In this document: one piece after another, positions 50,146 through 58,537 of the stretch
Layout of the letters: every line of letters starts with the position of its first letter
How positions within the stretch are numbered: the stretch's first letter is position 1
Origin: Pontiellaceae bacterium B12227
GTDB taxonomy: Bacteria > Verrucomicrobiota > Kiritimatiellia > Kiritimatiellales > Pontiellaceae
DNA: 64,000 nt
Reading direction: 5' to 3'
Assembly (NCBI GenBank): GCA_029432775.1
Contig: JAROAZ010000002.1
Coordinates: forward strand, 62,001-126,000
Translations under genes and position numbers: made by a program
Notes under the pieces: generated by a model
Told to the model about the DNA's origin: nothing
Database searches by the model: none
Seen by the model: only the letters and a program-made list of their open reading frames with translations

Positions 50146-51993
50146 ATGCAGGAAAAACCCGTCATTCAAATGCTGCCGGATCAGGTAATCAACAAGATTG
50201 CCGCCGGCGAAGTGGTCGAGCGCCCCGCCTCGGTCATGAAAGAACTGTTCGAAAACTCGCTCGATGCCGGGGCCACGCAGGTGGATGTCGAAGTCATCCG
50301 CGGCGGACGCCAGCTCATTTCCATCACCGACAACGGCTGCGGCATGAACCGCGATCAGGCCCTGCTCTCCATCGAGCGGCATGCCACCAGTAAGATCCGC
50401 TCCGAAGCCGACATTGAGAATATCCACACCATGGGGTTCCGCGGTGAGGCCCTGGCCGCCATCTCCTCCGTTGCGCGCTTCACACTGATCACCCGCCCGG
50501 AAGAAGATCTTGCCGGAACCGAAATCCAGATCGCCGGCGGAAAGTTTTTGAGCTGCGAAGACATCGGCTGCCCCGTGGGCACCCGCATGGAAATCCGGAA
50601 CCTCTTTTTTAATGTGCCCGCCCGGCGCAAGTTCCTGCGGGCCGAGCAAACCGAACTTTCGCACATCCGCCAGCTGTTCCTCGTGATGGCGTTGGCCCAC
50701 CCGGACATCGGCATGTCGCTCAAAGTGGATGAGCGCATGGTCTACAATCTTCCCATGTCCGGAAACATGGAGGACCGGATTTCGGAACTTTATAACCACA
50801 GCTTCTTTGAGCAACTGCTGGAAATCGACTATACCGACGAGGACTATCGCATCTCGGGCCATGCCGGCCTTCCGCAGACCGGCCGCAAAGACCGGCAGGA
50901 TCAGTATATTTTTGTAAACGGCCGTCCCGCCTCTGCCCCCGTGGTATTCCACGCACTGAACGAGGCTTATCATGCGCTGATTGCCAAAGGCCGCTATCCC
51001 GCCGTCTTTCTTTTCATTGAAATGGACCCGCCGCTGGTGGATGTGAATGTGCATCCGACCAAAAAGGAAGTGCGCTTCCGCAAACCCAATCAGCTGCGTG
51101 ATGCCATCGTGGCCGCACTGGAAAAAGCCCTCTCCTTCCAATCTCTGGAAACCGCACCCGCCGCCGAAGTTCCAGCCCCTGGAAACGACGATGACGAACG
51201 CATCACCCTTCCTCCCCCGGTTGCGGTCCGGCCTAAATTTGAAACCCAGAAACAGATGGACGAGATTCTGCGGAAACCGGAACCGCTGCTGGACCGGAAA
51301 CCCGAACAGGTCAAAAGTCAGAAAGTCGAAAGTCAAAAATCCGTCGGCAATAAAACGGCTTCCCCTCCCCCCGTCTCCCCCACCCCGAAACCGGCTTCAC
51401 CTGCGGCCAGCCCCTGGGGCTGGTGCCGGATTGTCGGCCAGCTGGGCGCCAACTATGTGGTGCTTGAAACGGAAGACGGCTATGTGCTGATGGAACCACG
51501 CGCGGCCCACGAGCGCGTGCTGTTCGAAAAATTTATGCATGCGGCCCACGAACATGCCGTACAGAAGCAGGGCCTGCTGGCACCGGAAACCGTGGAACTG
51601 CTTCCCTCGGACGCGCACGTGGTCCGGTCCAACATCGACGTGCTGCAGGAACTCGGCTTCGGTGTTTCAGATTTTGGAAGCGACGCCTTTATTGTGGATG
51701 CCCTGCCCGTTTATGTGCAGGACAATCCGGTGGAATCAATGCTCGTGGAAATTGCCCGCGAACTGGAAAAAGCCGGCAAAAAGCGCGGGGCCCGGGAAAT
51801 GGTGCAGGAGCAGATTGCCCAGACCGCCTGCCAGATGGCCGTGCGCACCAAAGATCAGCTTTCGGAAAAGGAAATCGAAAAGCTGGTGGCCGATCTGGCC
51901 AAAACGGAAATGCCCTACACTTCGCCCCGCGGCCGGCCAACCCTCATCTATACCAGCTTCACCGAGCTGGACCGTAAATTCAGCCGCGATTAA
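50146..51993 (+). CDS. mutL: DNA mismatch repair protein MutL (endonuclease motifs absent)
   Basis: 615 aa. GHKL ATPase motifs are complete: NKIAAGEVVERPASVMKELF, ENSLDAGA, DNGCGM, TMGFRGEALAAIS. The linker (about 330-425) is rich in P, K and S and partly encoded by AAAGTCGAAAGTC-type repeat words (about 51309-51342). In the C-terminal dimerisation domain the endonuclease motif DQHA is replaced by EPRA (about residues 449-452, in EPRAAHERVLFE), and the zinc-site CPHGRP is replaced by SPRGRP (about 592). The protein therefore seems to lack nicking activity, like methyl-directed MutL. Start 50146 (MQEKPVIQML) follows family N-termini. Palindrome copies at 51136 and 51170. Confidence 0.95.
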   Translation: MQEKPVIQMLPDQVINKIAAGEVVERPASVMKELFENSLDAGATQVDVEVIRGGRQLISITDNGCGMNRDQALLSIERHATSKIRSEADIENIHTMGFRGEALAAISSVARFTLITRPEEDLAGTEIQIAGGKFLSCEDIGCPVGTRMEIRNLFFNVPARRKFLRAEQTELSHIRQLFLVMALAHPDIGMSLKVDERMVYNLPMSGNMEDRISELYNHSFFEQLLEIDYTDEDYRISGHAGLPQTGRKDRQDQYIFVNGRPASAPVVFHALNEAYHALIAKGRYPAVFLFIEMDPPLVDVNVHPTKKEVRFRKPNQLRDAIVAALEKALSFQSLETAPAAEVPAPGNDDDERITLPPPVAVRPKFETQKQMDEILRKPEPLLDRKPEQVKSQKVESQKSVGNKTASPPPVSPTPKPASPAASPWGWCRIVGQLGANYVVLETEDGYVLMEPRAAHERVLFEKFMHAAHEHAVQKQGLLAPETVELLPSDAHVVRSNIDVLQELGFGVSDFGSDAFIVDALPVYVQDNPVESMLVEIARELEKAGKKRGAREMVQEQIAQTACQMAVRTKDQLSEKEIEKLVADLAKTEMPYTSPRGRPTLIYTSFTELDRKFSRD

Positions 51994-52577
51994 AAGTGCG
52001 CCGCCTTGCGGGCACTTTTGGCAATTTTATAACGGTGCCGACCTTCAACCACCAGAGTCGTGAAATGCTCGCGGGCTTTGGCATAGCGCGTTCGCTCCTC
52101 ATCGGTTCCCGCCCCGGAGTTCTCGCTCTTTAGTTGAACAAACGGATCTTCCGCCAACCGAAGCGTGTTGTGCAACGAATGGATGATATCGTTGGCGCGG
52201 CGCTGATATTCTTCCGCCTGCAGCGCAACAGAGGCCTGATTGGCTCCCAGGAAGCTGAAAAACGACCCTTCCGAACTCTCCACCATCCCCCTCAGGTTCA
52301 TCATGGAAAGTACGGCTTTCACATTGCCCGCGAGGAGATTAATAAAGTGGCCGAACTGCTCGTCCGCTTCGTTTTTTCCCGTTTCGCGAATGGCAAACCT
52401 CGCCTGCTGGCGGGCGACACGGAGCAGAAAGAGAATTTCTTCATACTGCTCCATGCTGACATCCTGCGTACAGGCCTGTTGCTGTTGATGGATCAGTTCG
52501 GCAGCCCGTTCAAAGTAAACATCCCTCCGGGCCAGATGCACCGGACGGTTCTGCTGGAAATGGTTGATCGCTTTCAC
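51990..52577 (-). CDS. Unrecognised helical protein, 195 aa
   Basis: No recognised domain. Predominantly helical and charged, with clusters such as FERAAELIHQQQQACTQDVS, EEILFLLRVARQQARFAIRE and TRYAKAREHFTTLVVEGRHR. No signal or membrane segment, so probably cytoplasmic. It overlaps the mutL stop by 4 bases in convergent orientation. Confidence 0.65.
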   Translation of the reverse strand: MKAINHFQQNRPVHLARRDVYFERAAELIHQQQQACTQDVSMEQYEEILFLLRVARQQARFAIRETGKNEADEQFGHFINLLAGNVKAVLSMMNLRGMVESSEGSFFSFLGANQASVALQAEEYQRRANDIIHSLHNTLRLAEDPFVQLKSENSGAGTDEERTRYAKAREHFTTLVVEGRHRYKIAKSARKAAHF

Positions 52578-52592
52578 AATGGTTATGTTATC

Positions 52593-52630
52593 AAAAGTCC
52601 CCGTTGTTTCGAGAGCTTATTAGGACTTTT
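52593..52630 (-). terminator. Hairpin after the VanZ-cNMP gene
   Basis: AAAAGTCC and GGACTTTT form an 8-bp stem with a 22-base loop, between the VanZ-cNMP gene and the 195-aa protein gene. The U-run is short, so termination strength is uncertain. Confidence 0.4.
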
Positions 52631-52658
52631 AATCAGACCCGCTCTGCAGAGCCCGGGG

Positions 52659-53477
52659 CTATGCCATGGTGGCATCCACATCGGTCGGGCGGCCGGAGCG
52701 CACGGCCTGGTCCGCCAGCAACCGTACTTTCCGGCTCAGCCCGGTCAGCACCAGCGAGGCGGGAAGCTGATCACCTCCGGCACTGGCCATCAGTTCCTGC
52801 ATGTTCATTCGATACACGGCCGTGTCTTCAAGCGCACGGAGCGTGGCATATTGCGGCCGCTCCTCAATCGTGCCCAGCACCCCCAGCACTTCGCCCGGCC
52901 CGGCCGTCATTAAACTGGTTTCCCGGCCGTTGACATTACGTGTTGCACGCACCCGACCGGTATTAATGATCAGCATCTCATGGATCGGGTCGCCCTCACG
53001 CACCAGCACCTCACCCTTCTTAAAGTAGACCAGTTTCTGCCGAGCCTGCTGAGCCGCCATTTCGCGGCTGACCAGCGAGAAGATCCAGCGGAATGTCAGC
53101 CCCAGCATTCCGCCCAGTCCGACTCCGCAAGCGTTGGCCACCATATCTTTCACATCAAACGAGCGGCCGGTGTACTTTTGCAGAAATTCAATCCCGATGC
53201 TCATGCCGACCAGTCCAAACAGCCCCGGAATAAAAAACGCCGGGCGAAGCGCCAGCACAAAGGTCCCCGCGAGAATCGTGTAGCTCGTGAAATGGATCAC
53301 TTTATCCAGCGGCACATTTTCATGGCTCACCAGGCTGGCCATGAATGCCATTGCAATACCGATGAGACCGAACATGAAAATCACGATGCGCGTGCGCGGC
53401 CCGATATCGAATACGGCATTGGAAATCAGCGCCAGTTGGTAGTTGGTCATTGCCTCGTCATCACTTCGCTTTGCCAT
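52659..53477 (-). CDS. VanZ-like membrane domain fused to a cyclic-nucleotide-binding domain
   Basis: 272 aa. The first about 140 residues form four membrane helices of VanZ-like type (FMFGLIGIAMAFMASLVSH; DKVIHFTSYTILAGTFVLAL; IGIEFLQKYTGRSFDVKDMV with the conserved E, Q and D). The rest is a cNMP/Crp-type beta-roll (VYFKKGEVLVREGDPIHEML; LMTAGPGEVLGVLGTIEERP), lacking an HTH. GGAG lies 8 bases before ATG 53477. This combination would place a nucleotide-sensing module beneath a small membrane domain. The phosphate-binding loop has EVLGVLG rather than the canonical GExxAL..R, so ligand binding may be altered. Confidence 0.85.
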   Translation of the reverse strand: MAKRSDDEAMTNYQLALISNAVFDIGPRTRIVIFMFGLIGIAMAFMASLVSHENVPLDKVIHFTSYTILAGTFVLALRPAFFIPGLFGLVGMSIGIEFLQKYTGRSFDVKDMVANACGVGLGGMLGLTFRWIFSLVSREMAAQQARQKLVYFKKGEVLVREGDPIHEMLIINTGRVRATRNVNGRETSLMTAGPGEVLGVLGTIEERPQYATLRALEDTAVYRMNMQELMASAGGDQLPASLVLTGLSRKVRLLADQAVRSGRPTDVDATMA

Positions 53478-53628
53478 CGTTTCACTCCACTTCCAAAGGT
53501 TGGGAAAAAGTTTGGCAGAAAGGTTCCAATGATTGGAAGGTTATCATTCAGAAAACTATCTGCGCTTTCAATGTCTGGAAACCGAGCCGGAGAACGTCCT
53601 TTGAAGGAACTTAAACACGGGGAAATCT

Positions 53629-54909
53629 ATGAACGGGATAACGCGCAGGAACTCGCTTAAATCAACCGCCGTAACCGGAGCGGTTACCGGACTTTCAACA
53701 CTTTCCGCCCATGCGGCGAAAAACAAAACCGTTAAGGTGGCGTTGGTCGGTTGCGGCGGACGCGGCAAGGGCGACCTGAAAAACTTTCAGAAGGCCTGTA
53801 AAACGCTGCAGCTGGAATGCGAAATTGTGGCACTGGCCGATGCCTTCGAAGATGCGGTGCAGGGCCATGCCAATGCATTTGAAGTTCCGGCGAACCGTTG
53901 TCATTTCGGTTGGGATGCCTACCAAAAAGTCGCCGCCTCCGATGCAGAATATGTTCTGCTGGTAACCCCGCCCCTGTTCCGTCCGCTTCATCTGGAAGCC
54001 ATGCTGAAGGCCGGCAAGCATGTATTTATTGAAAAGCCGGTGGCGGTTGATGCACCCGGCTGCCGCAAGGTGCTCGAACTCGGCGAATATGCCAAAACCA
54101 AGGGGCTCGGCATTTCGGCCGGCATGCAGCGCCGCCATTCCGCAAAATATCTGAAAAACAAAGCATTGGTTCAGGCCGGCGCCATCGGCGAAATCCTCGG
54201 CGGCCTTGTGGCCTGGAACGGAACAGTGCCTTGGATCAAGGAGCGCAAACCGGGTTGGTCGGATGCCGACTATCTGGCCCGTAACTGGCTGAACTGGATT
54301 GAAACCGGCGGCGATCATATTGTTGAACAGCACGTGCACAACCTCGATGTGGCCAACTGGTTTATCGGCCGCACCCCGAAATCGGCGGTCGGTTTCGGCG
54401 GGCGTGCCCGGCGCGAATCCGGCAACTCGTTCGACTTCTTCAGCGTGGACCTCGACTATGGCGACAACGTGCACATCCACAGCCAGTGCCGCCAGATTTC
54501 CGGCGCATTCAAACGCGTGGGCGAAGAACTGCGCGGCAGCAAGGGCTATGTGATGGGCGGCGGCAAGATTTCCGGCGACTCTGCCATCACCGTTCCGGAT
54601 CCGAAAGTGGATTCCGACAACGACGGCCTTCAGGAGATGATTGATATGATCCGCGGCGTCCGCGCCGGACAGCCGCTCAACGAAGCACAGATTGTGGCCG
54701 AAGCCACCGGCACCGCCATTATGGGCCGCATTGCCTGCTACACCGGTAAAAAGGTGCTCTGGAGCGACCTCTTCCTGAACCCGAAATCGGAATGGTATGA
54801 TTTCACTCACGGCATCGCCGCCGAGGACTTTGAAAAGGGTACGGTTAAACTGCCGCCTGAAAATGTCGTTCCGGTTCCCGGCGACGGAAAACGCATACGC
54901 CGCAAATAA
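53629..54909 (+). CDS. Tat-exported Gfo/Idh/MocA-family oxidoreductase
   Basis: 426 aa. Twin-arginine leader (GITRRNSLKSTAVTGAVTGL), then a Rossmann domain with VALVGCGGRGKGD, the EKP motif in HVFIEKPVAVDAPGC, and the C-terminal Gfo/Idh beta sheet (NWLNWIETGGDHIVEQHVHN with catalytic histidines). This exported class is abundant in PVC bacteria and acts on sugars or sugar derivatives with bound NAD(P). It is followed after 7 bases by a DUF1080 gene, a pairing seen in carbohydrate loci, suggesting action on keto-sugars in the periplasm. Confidence 0.94.
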   Translation: MNGITRRNSLKSTAVTGAVTGLSTLSAHAAKNKTVKVALVGCGGRGKGDLKNFQKACKTLQLECEIVALADAFEDAVQGHANAFEVPANRCHFGWDAYQKVAASDAEYVLLVTPPLFRPLHLEAMLKAGKHVFIEKPVAVDAPGCRKVLELGEYAKTKGLGISAGMQRRHSAKYLKNKALVQAGAIGEILGGLVAWNGTVPWIKERKPGWSDADYLARNWLNWIETGGDHIVEQHVHNLDVANWFIGRTPKSAVGFGGRARRESGNSFDFFSVDLDYGDNVHIHSQCRQISGAFKRVGEELRGSKGYVMGGGKISGDSAITVPDPKVDSDNDGLQEMIDMIRGVRAGQPLNEAQIVAEATGTAIMGRIACYTGKKVLWSDLFLNPKSEWYDFTHGIAAEDFEKGTVKLPPENVVPVPGDGKRIRRK

Positions 54910-54916
54910 AGGAAAA

Positions 54917-56182
54917 ATGATGAAAACCATTATGACCCTGATGCTCGCCGGGCTGGTCAGCTCCGGCTTCGCTTCCAATGATTGGAAAACCCTGTTTAAT
55001 GGAAAAGATTTTTCCGGCTGGTCGTTCGACACACTCGATAAAGCCGCGCCGGAAACCATCTGGTCCGTGAAGGACGGTATCATCCGCGTAATGGGCAAAG
55101 GCAAGCCCAACGGCGTGATGCGTACAGAAGAAAACTTTTCGAACTATGAATTCGAGGTGGAGTGGCGCTGGCCGGACAAGCCCGGCAACAACGGCACGCT
55201 GATCCACTGTTCCAAGCCGCGTTTTATGAGCGTTTGGCCGCAATCGATCGAAGTCCAGATGATGGCCGATAATGCCGGCGATTTCTGGGTGATCGGCGAA
55301 ATGATTGAAGTAAATCCGGAGCAGATTGCCCCGCCGAACAAGCGAGGCCCGAGCCGCCGACGGATTAATCTGGTGGATGGTGCGGAAAAGCCGGCCGGTG
55401 AATGGAACCGTATGCGGGTGATCGCCCGGGACGACACGGTTGAAGTTTATGTGAATGACCAGCTCGTCAACAAAGGCTGGAATGCATCGGTTTCCGAAGG
55501 CGCCATCTGCCTGCAGGCGGAACGCGCGAACATTGAATACCGCACCATTCGCATCCGTGAACTTTCCAACGATTGGAAGCCGGTCTTTAACGGAACCGAT
55601 CTTTCGGAATTCATTGTTGAAGACGGCAATGCCACCTATGCCGTGAAGGACGGTGTGATTACCGGAACCACCGTTGTCCCCAGCCCGAATACCTTCCTTG
55701 CCACCAAAGCCGAGTATGGCGACTTCGAACTGGAGTTCGATGTAAAGGTGCACGATAAGCTGAATTCAGGCGTGCAGATCCGCTCCTTCTCACGCACCGA
55801 TGAAAACGGGAAGTTCAAAGCCGGCCGCTTCTTCGGCCCACAGGTCGAAATCGAAGCCGGCCCGGGACAAGCCGGGTATATTTACGGCGAGGCCACCGGT
55901 CGCGGCTGGCTTTCTCCGGAGCCGAAGTCAAAAGACAAAGCCGTGAATCAGCATGAATACTTTAACAACGGCGAGTGGAATCACTATCGGATCGTTGCTG
56001 AAGGCGCGCGCATCCAGACCTTCATCAACGGGCAGCTGATTGCGGATCTCGCCGATGAGGAAATTTATCAAACCCACCCGAAAGGCCACCTCGGCTTTCA
56101 GGTGCACGGCATCGGCAAGAAACAGATGGAATTTCACCCGATGACCGTCAGTTGGAAGAACCTGAAGATCCGCGAATTATAA
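54917..56182 (+). CDS. Exported protein with two DUF1080 (3-keto-disaccharide hydrolase) domains
   Basis: 421 aa; signal peptide (MKTIMTLMLAGLVSSGFA), then two DUF1080/LamG-like domains in tandem, each opening with the same words: SNDWKTLFNGKDFSGW (about residue 20) and SNDWKPVFNGTDLSEF (about 218). Each SNDWK is encoded by a TTCCAA-N3-TTGGAA palindrome copy (54973-54987; 55564-55578), so the element marks both domain starts. Members hydrolyse 3-keto-glycosides or bind glycans. AAAGGAAAA precedes ATG 54917. Probably works with the Gfo/Idh enzyme on oxidised sugars in the periplasm. Confidence 0.92.
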   Translation: MMKTIMTLMLAGLVSSGFASNDWKTLFNGKDFSGWSFDTLDKAAPETIWSVKDGIIRVMGKGKPNGVMRTEENFSNYEFEVEWRWPDKPGNNGTLIHCSKPRFMSVWPQSIEVQMMADNAGDFWVIGEMIEVNPEQIAPPNKRGPSRRRINLVDGAEKPAGEWNRMRVIARDDTVEVYVNDQLVNKGWNASVSEGAICLQAERANIEYRTIRIRELSNDWKPVFNGTDLSEFIVEDGNATYAVKDGVITGTTVVPSPNTFLATKAEYGDFELEFDVKVHDKLNSGVQIRSFSRTDENGKFKAGRFFGPQVEIEAGPGQAGYIYGEATGRGWLSPEPKSKDKAVNQHEYFNNGEWNHYRIVAEGARIQTFINGQLIADLADEEIYQTHPKGHLGFQVHGIGKKQMEFHPMTVSWKNLKIREL

Positions 56183-56206
56183 TCATTTCCGGATTTCGAA
56201 GGCGAA

Positions 56207-56236
56207 GGGGCTCCTATCGACGGGAGCCTCTTTTTT
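56207..56236 (+). terminator. Terminator of the Gfo/Idh-DUF1080 pair
   Basis: GGCTCC and GGAGCC form a 6-bp G/C-rich stem with an 8-base loop, followed by CTCTTTTTTT. It overlaps the stop of the small membrane-protein gene on the other strand. Confidence 0.8.
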
Positions 56237-56486
56237 TACCGGCATAGCGGTCGTGCCAGAGGTGTTTAAACCACATCCGGCCGGTGGAAAGGATGAACAG
56301 CAGGCCGGAAATCACCACGGAAATCGCAAAGATCAGATTGGAGCGGTTGTGCGCCGGGATGTCGCCGGGATCGCGGTGCCCGTCATAAAGAAAGAGCGCG
56401 CCCAGCAGCAGTACAACAATGGCCATCGTGAGAGTCCCCATATTGGGTCTCATCTTAAACATGGGAACTTTTCCTCTGCCGGTCAT
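56214..56486 (-). CDS. Small two-helix membrane protein (paralogue of 49154-49441)
   Basis: 90 aa, helices MAIVVLLLGALFLYDG and LIFAISVVISGLLFIL, tail FKHLWHDRYAGKKRGSRR. AGGAAG lies 6 bases before ATG 56486. It shares the HLW motif and basic tail with the protein at 49154-49441. Function unknown. Confidence 0.7.
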   Translation of the reverse strand: MTGRGKVPMFKMRPNMGTLTMAIVVLLLGALFLYDGHRDPGDIPAHNRSNLIFAISVVISGLLFILSTGRMWFKHLWHDRYAGKKRGSRR

Positions 56487-56599
56487 ATACGCTTCCTATC
56501 TGAATTCTGGCCAATGATTACTATAAGTACGCTATCAGAGACGTCATTTGGCAGTAAAAATTCAAAAAAGATTAACAGAAAAGTTAAGCCAACTGGAAA

Positions 56600-58525
56600 T
56601 CAGCAGAACTGTTTCAGTATCGCCAGCAGATCTTCCCGCCGAACGGGCTTGGACAGATAGCTGTCCATCCCCTTCTCCATGAACTTTTCGCGGTCGCCCT
56701 TCATAGCATGAGCCGTGATGGCCACAATGGGCGTCCGGCGCTCTTCGCCTTCCTGCGCGCGGATCATGGCCGTGGCTTTCAATCCGTCAAGCACGGGCAT
56801 CTGAATATCCATTAGAATCATATCGAAACGGGGCCGCTCCTCCAGCGGCAACAGGAGTTTGAGTGCACGGAGGGCCTCTTTCCCGTTTTCTGCAACCCCG
56901 GTTCGGCAGCCCATTTTCTCCAGAATTTTAACCACCACGCGTTGGTTCAGTTTATTATCTTCAACCACCAGGATGTCGAGATTCAGATTCACCTCGGGTT
57001 CGGCCGCGTTTTCGGTCGGTTTCGACCATTCAGCCGCCTCTTCAATATTTGCGGTGATCGAGAAGCTGAATTCGGCCCCCTTATTCGGTGCACTTTCCAC
57101 GATTAGCCGCCCGCCCATCTGTTCGACCATTTTTTTGGAAATAGAGAGCCCGAGGCCCGTTCCTCCGAACTCACGGGTGTGGGATCCGTCAACCTGGGTG
57201 AACTCCTGGAAAATAATTTTCTGAGCGTCTTTGGGAATTCCGATTCCGGTGTCGGAAACACTGAACCGCAATGTGCACTCGCTGCCATGACGCTCCAGCA
57301 GCTGAACACCAATCTTCACGTGCCCCTCCGCCGTGAATTTCACGGCATTGGCCATCAGATTGGTCAGAATCTGTCGCAGACTGCCTTCATCGGTGCGGAC
57401 GTGGTGCAGGTTGTCGGGACAATCGATTTGGAGTTCCAATCCCTTTTCCTTGGCCGTCGGCAGAAAAAAGGCATGGAGTTCGCGCAGCACTTTGCAGATA
57501 TCGACCGTATCGATATTCAGATTGAATTTACCCATTTCAATGCGGGAGATATCCAGAATGCTGTTGATGATTTTCAGCAGATTGTCTGCCGAAACCGAGA
57601 TGGTCTCCACATACTCGCGCTGCTCCTGCGAAAGCTCGGTGTCTTTAATCAACTGAGTCATGCCCAGCACACCATTCATAGGCGTACGGATTTCGTGGCT
57701 CATATTCGCAAGGAATTCACTTTTGCTGCGGCTGGCGGTTTCGGCCAGTTCTTTCGCCTGCTGCAGCTCGGAACTCATTTTTTCCTGTTGCTCGTTCCGT
57801 TGCACCAGTTCCTGAACCATATGGTTGACGCCTCGGCCCAGCTCGCCCAGTTCATCCAGCGACCGATCCTTTTTTACCCGGGTATTGAGCTCGCCCTGCT
57901 CCACTTTTTTGAGGCACCGCAGAATATCGTTAAACCGCGGTACAGTGAGCTGCCGCACGAGCACGGCTCCGACCAGCGTGATCAGCATGATGCTGATGAA
58001 AAATCCGGCAGCAAATCCAATGGCCGTGCGGCGCTTACGCAGGTCTGCATTGCCGGTGCCCATTTTCATGTGGAAATCACCAAGCCATTGGCCATTGGAA
58101 TAGAGCGGCGTCGTGACATAGAGAAAGCTCCGCTGATTTTCACGCACTCTCGCAATTCTTGAATCCGAACCGGCCACCGGTTCCGCCGCGGCGTCATTTA
58201 AACTGTATATTGCGTGAGCATCAGATCCTTCCAGCTCGCGCTCGGTACTGTAGAAAATGGTGCCGTCGGGCTGGTCGACTGCCGCCGAAACCACCAGCTC
58301 CCCCACCAGGCGCGACAGCGCTTCGCGATCGCGCGCAATTGAAAAAGGTACGGATTCCTGATTCATCAACCGGCCGGGAATCAGTGCCTGTAAATGCAGG
58401 CGTTTATCAATTTCCCCGGCAAACCGGTGTGCATAGAACAATTCCAGACTCGAAAGCAGAACCGAGGCAATCAGGAAAATGGCAAGCCCGAGCTTGAAGG
58501 CCAGAGATAGAAAGAATTTTACCAT
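56600..58525 (-). CDS. Hybrid sensor histidine kinase with receiver domain
   Basis: 641 aa. TM1 (about 10-30), a periplasmic sensor of about 140 residues, TM2 (about 175-198), HAMP, HisKA with [14 protein letters not shown], HATPase_c ([29 protein letters not shown]), then a receiver domain ([14 protein letters not shown]; phospho-acceptor in [13 protein letters not shown]). No output domain, so the phosphate is probably passed on or the receiver feeds back. The gene starts 12 bases after a solute-binding lipoprotein gene, which may serve as its periplasmic ligand-binding partner. Confidence 0.96.
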   Translation of the reverse strand: MVKFFLSLAFKLGLAIFLIASVLLSSLELFYAHRFAGEIDKRLHLQALIPGRLMNQESVPFSIARDREALSRLVGELVVSAAVDQPDGTIFYSTERELEGSDAHAIYSLNDAAAEPVAGSDSRIARVRENQRSFLYVTTPLYSNGQWLGDFHMKMGTGNADLRKRRTAIGFAAGFFISIMLITLVGAVLVRQLTVPRFNDILRCLKKVEQGELNTRVKKDRSLDELGELGRGVNHMVQELVQRNEQQEKMSSELQQAKELAETASRSKSEFLANMSHEIRTPMNGVLGMTQLIKDTELSQEQREYVETISVSADNLLKIINSILDISRIEMGKFNLNIDTVDICKVLRELHAFFLPTAKEKGLELQIDCPDNLHHVRTDEGSLRQILTNLMANAVKFTAEGHVKIGVQLLERHGSECTLRFSVSDTGIGIPKDAQKIIFQEFTQVDGSHTREFGGTGLGLSISKKMVEQMGGRLIVESAPNKGAEFSFSITANIEEAAEWSKPTENAAEPEVNLNLDILVVEDNKLNQRVVVKILEKMGCRTGVAENGKEALRALKLLLPLEERPRFDMILMDIQMPVLDGLKATAMIRAQEGEERRTPIVAITAHAMKGDREKFMEKGMDSYLSKPVRREDLLAILKQFC

Positions 58526-58537
58526 GTTATGCCATCC

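Noticed and set aside
50029..51336. 435-codon minus-strand frame opposite mutL
   Set aside because: High-GC third positions keep the antisense frame open; the plus strand is an unmistakable MutL.
53695..55110. 471-codon minus-strand frame opposite the Gfo/Idh gene
   Set aside because: Antisense shadow of a Tat-exported oxidoreductase with complete motifs.
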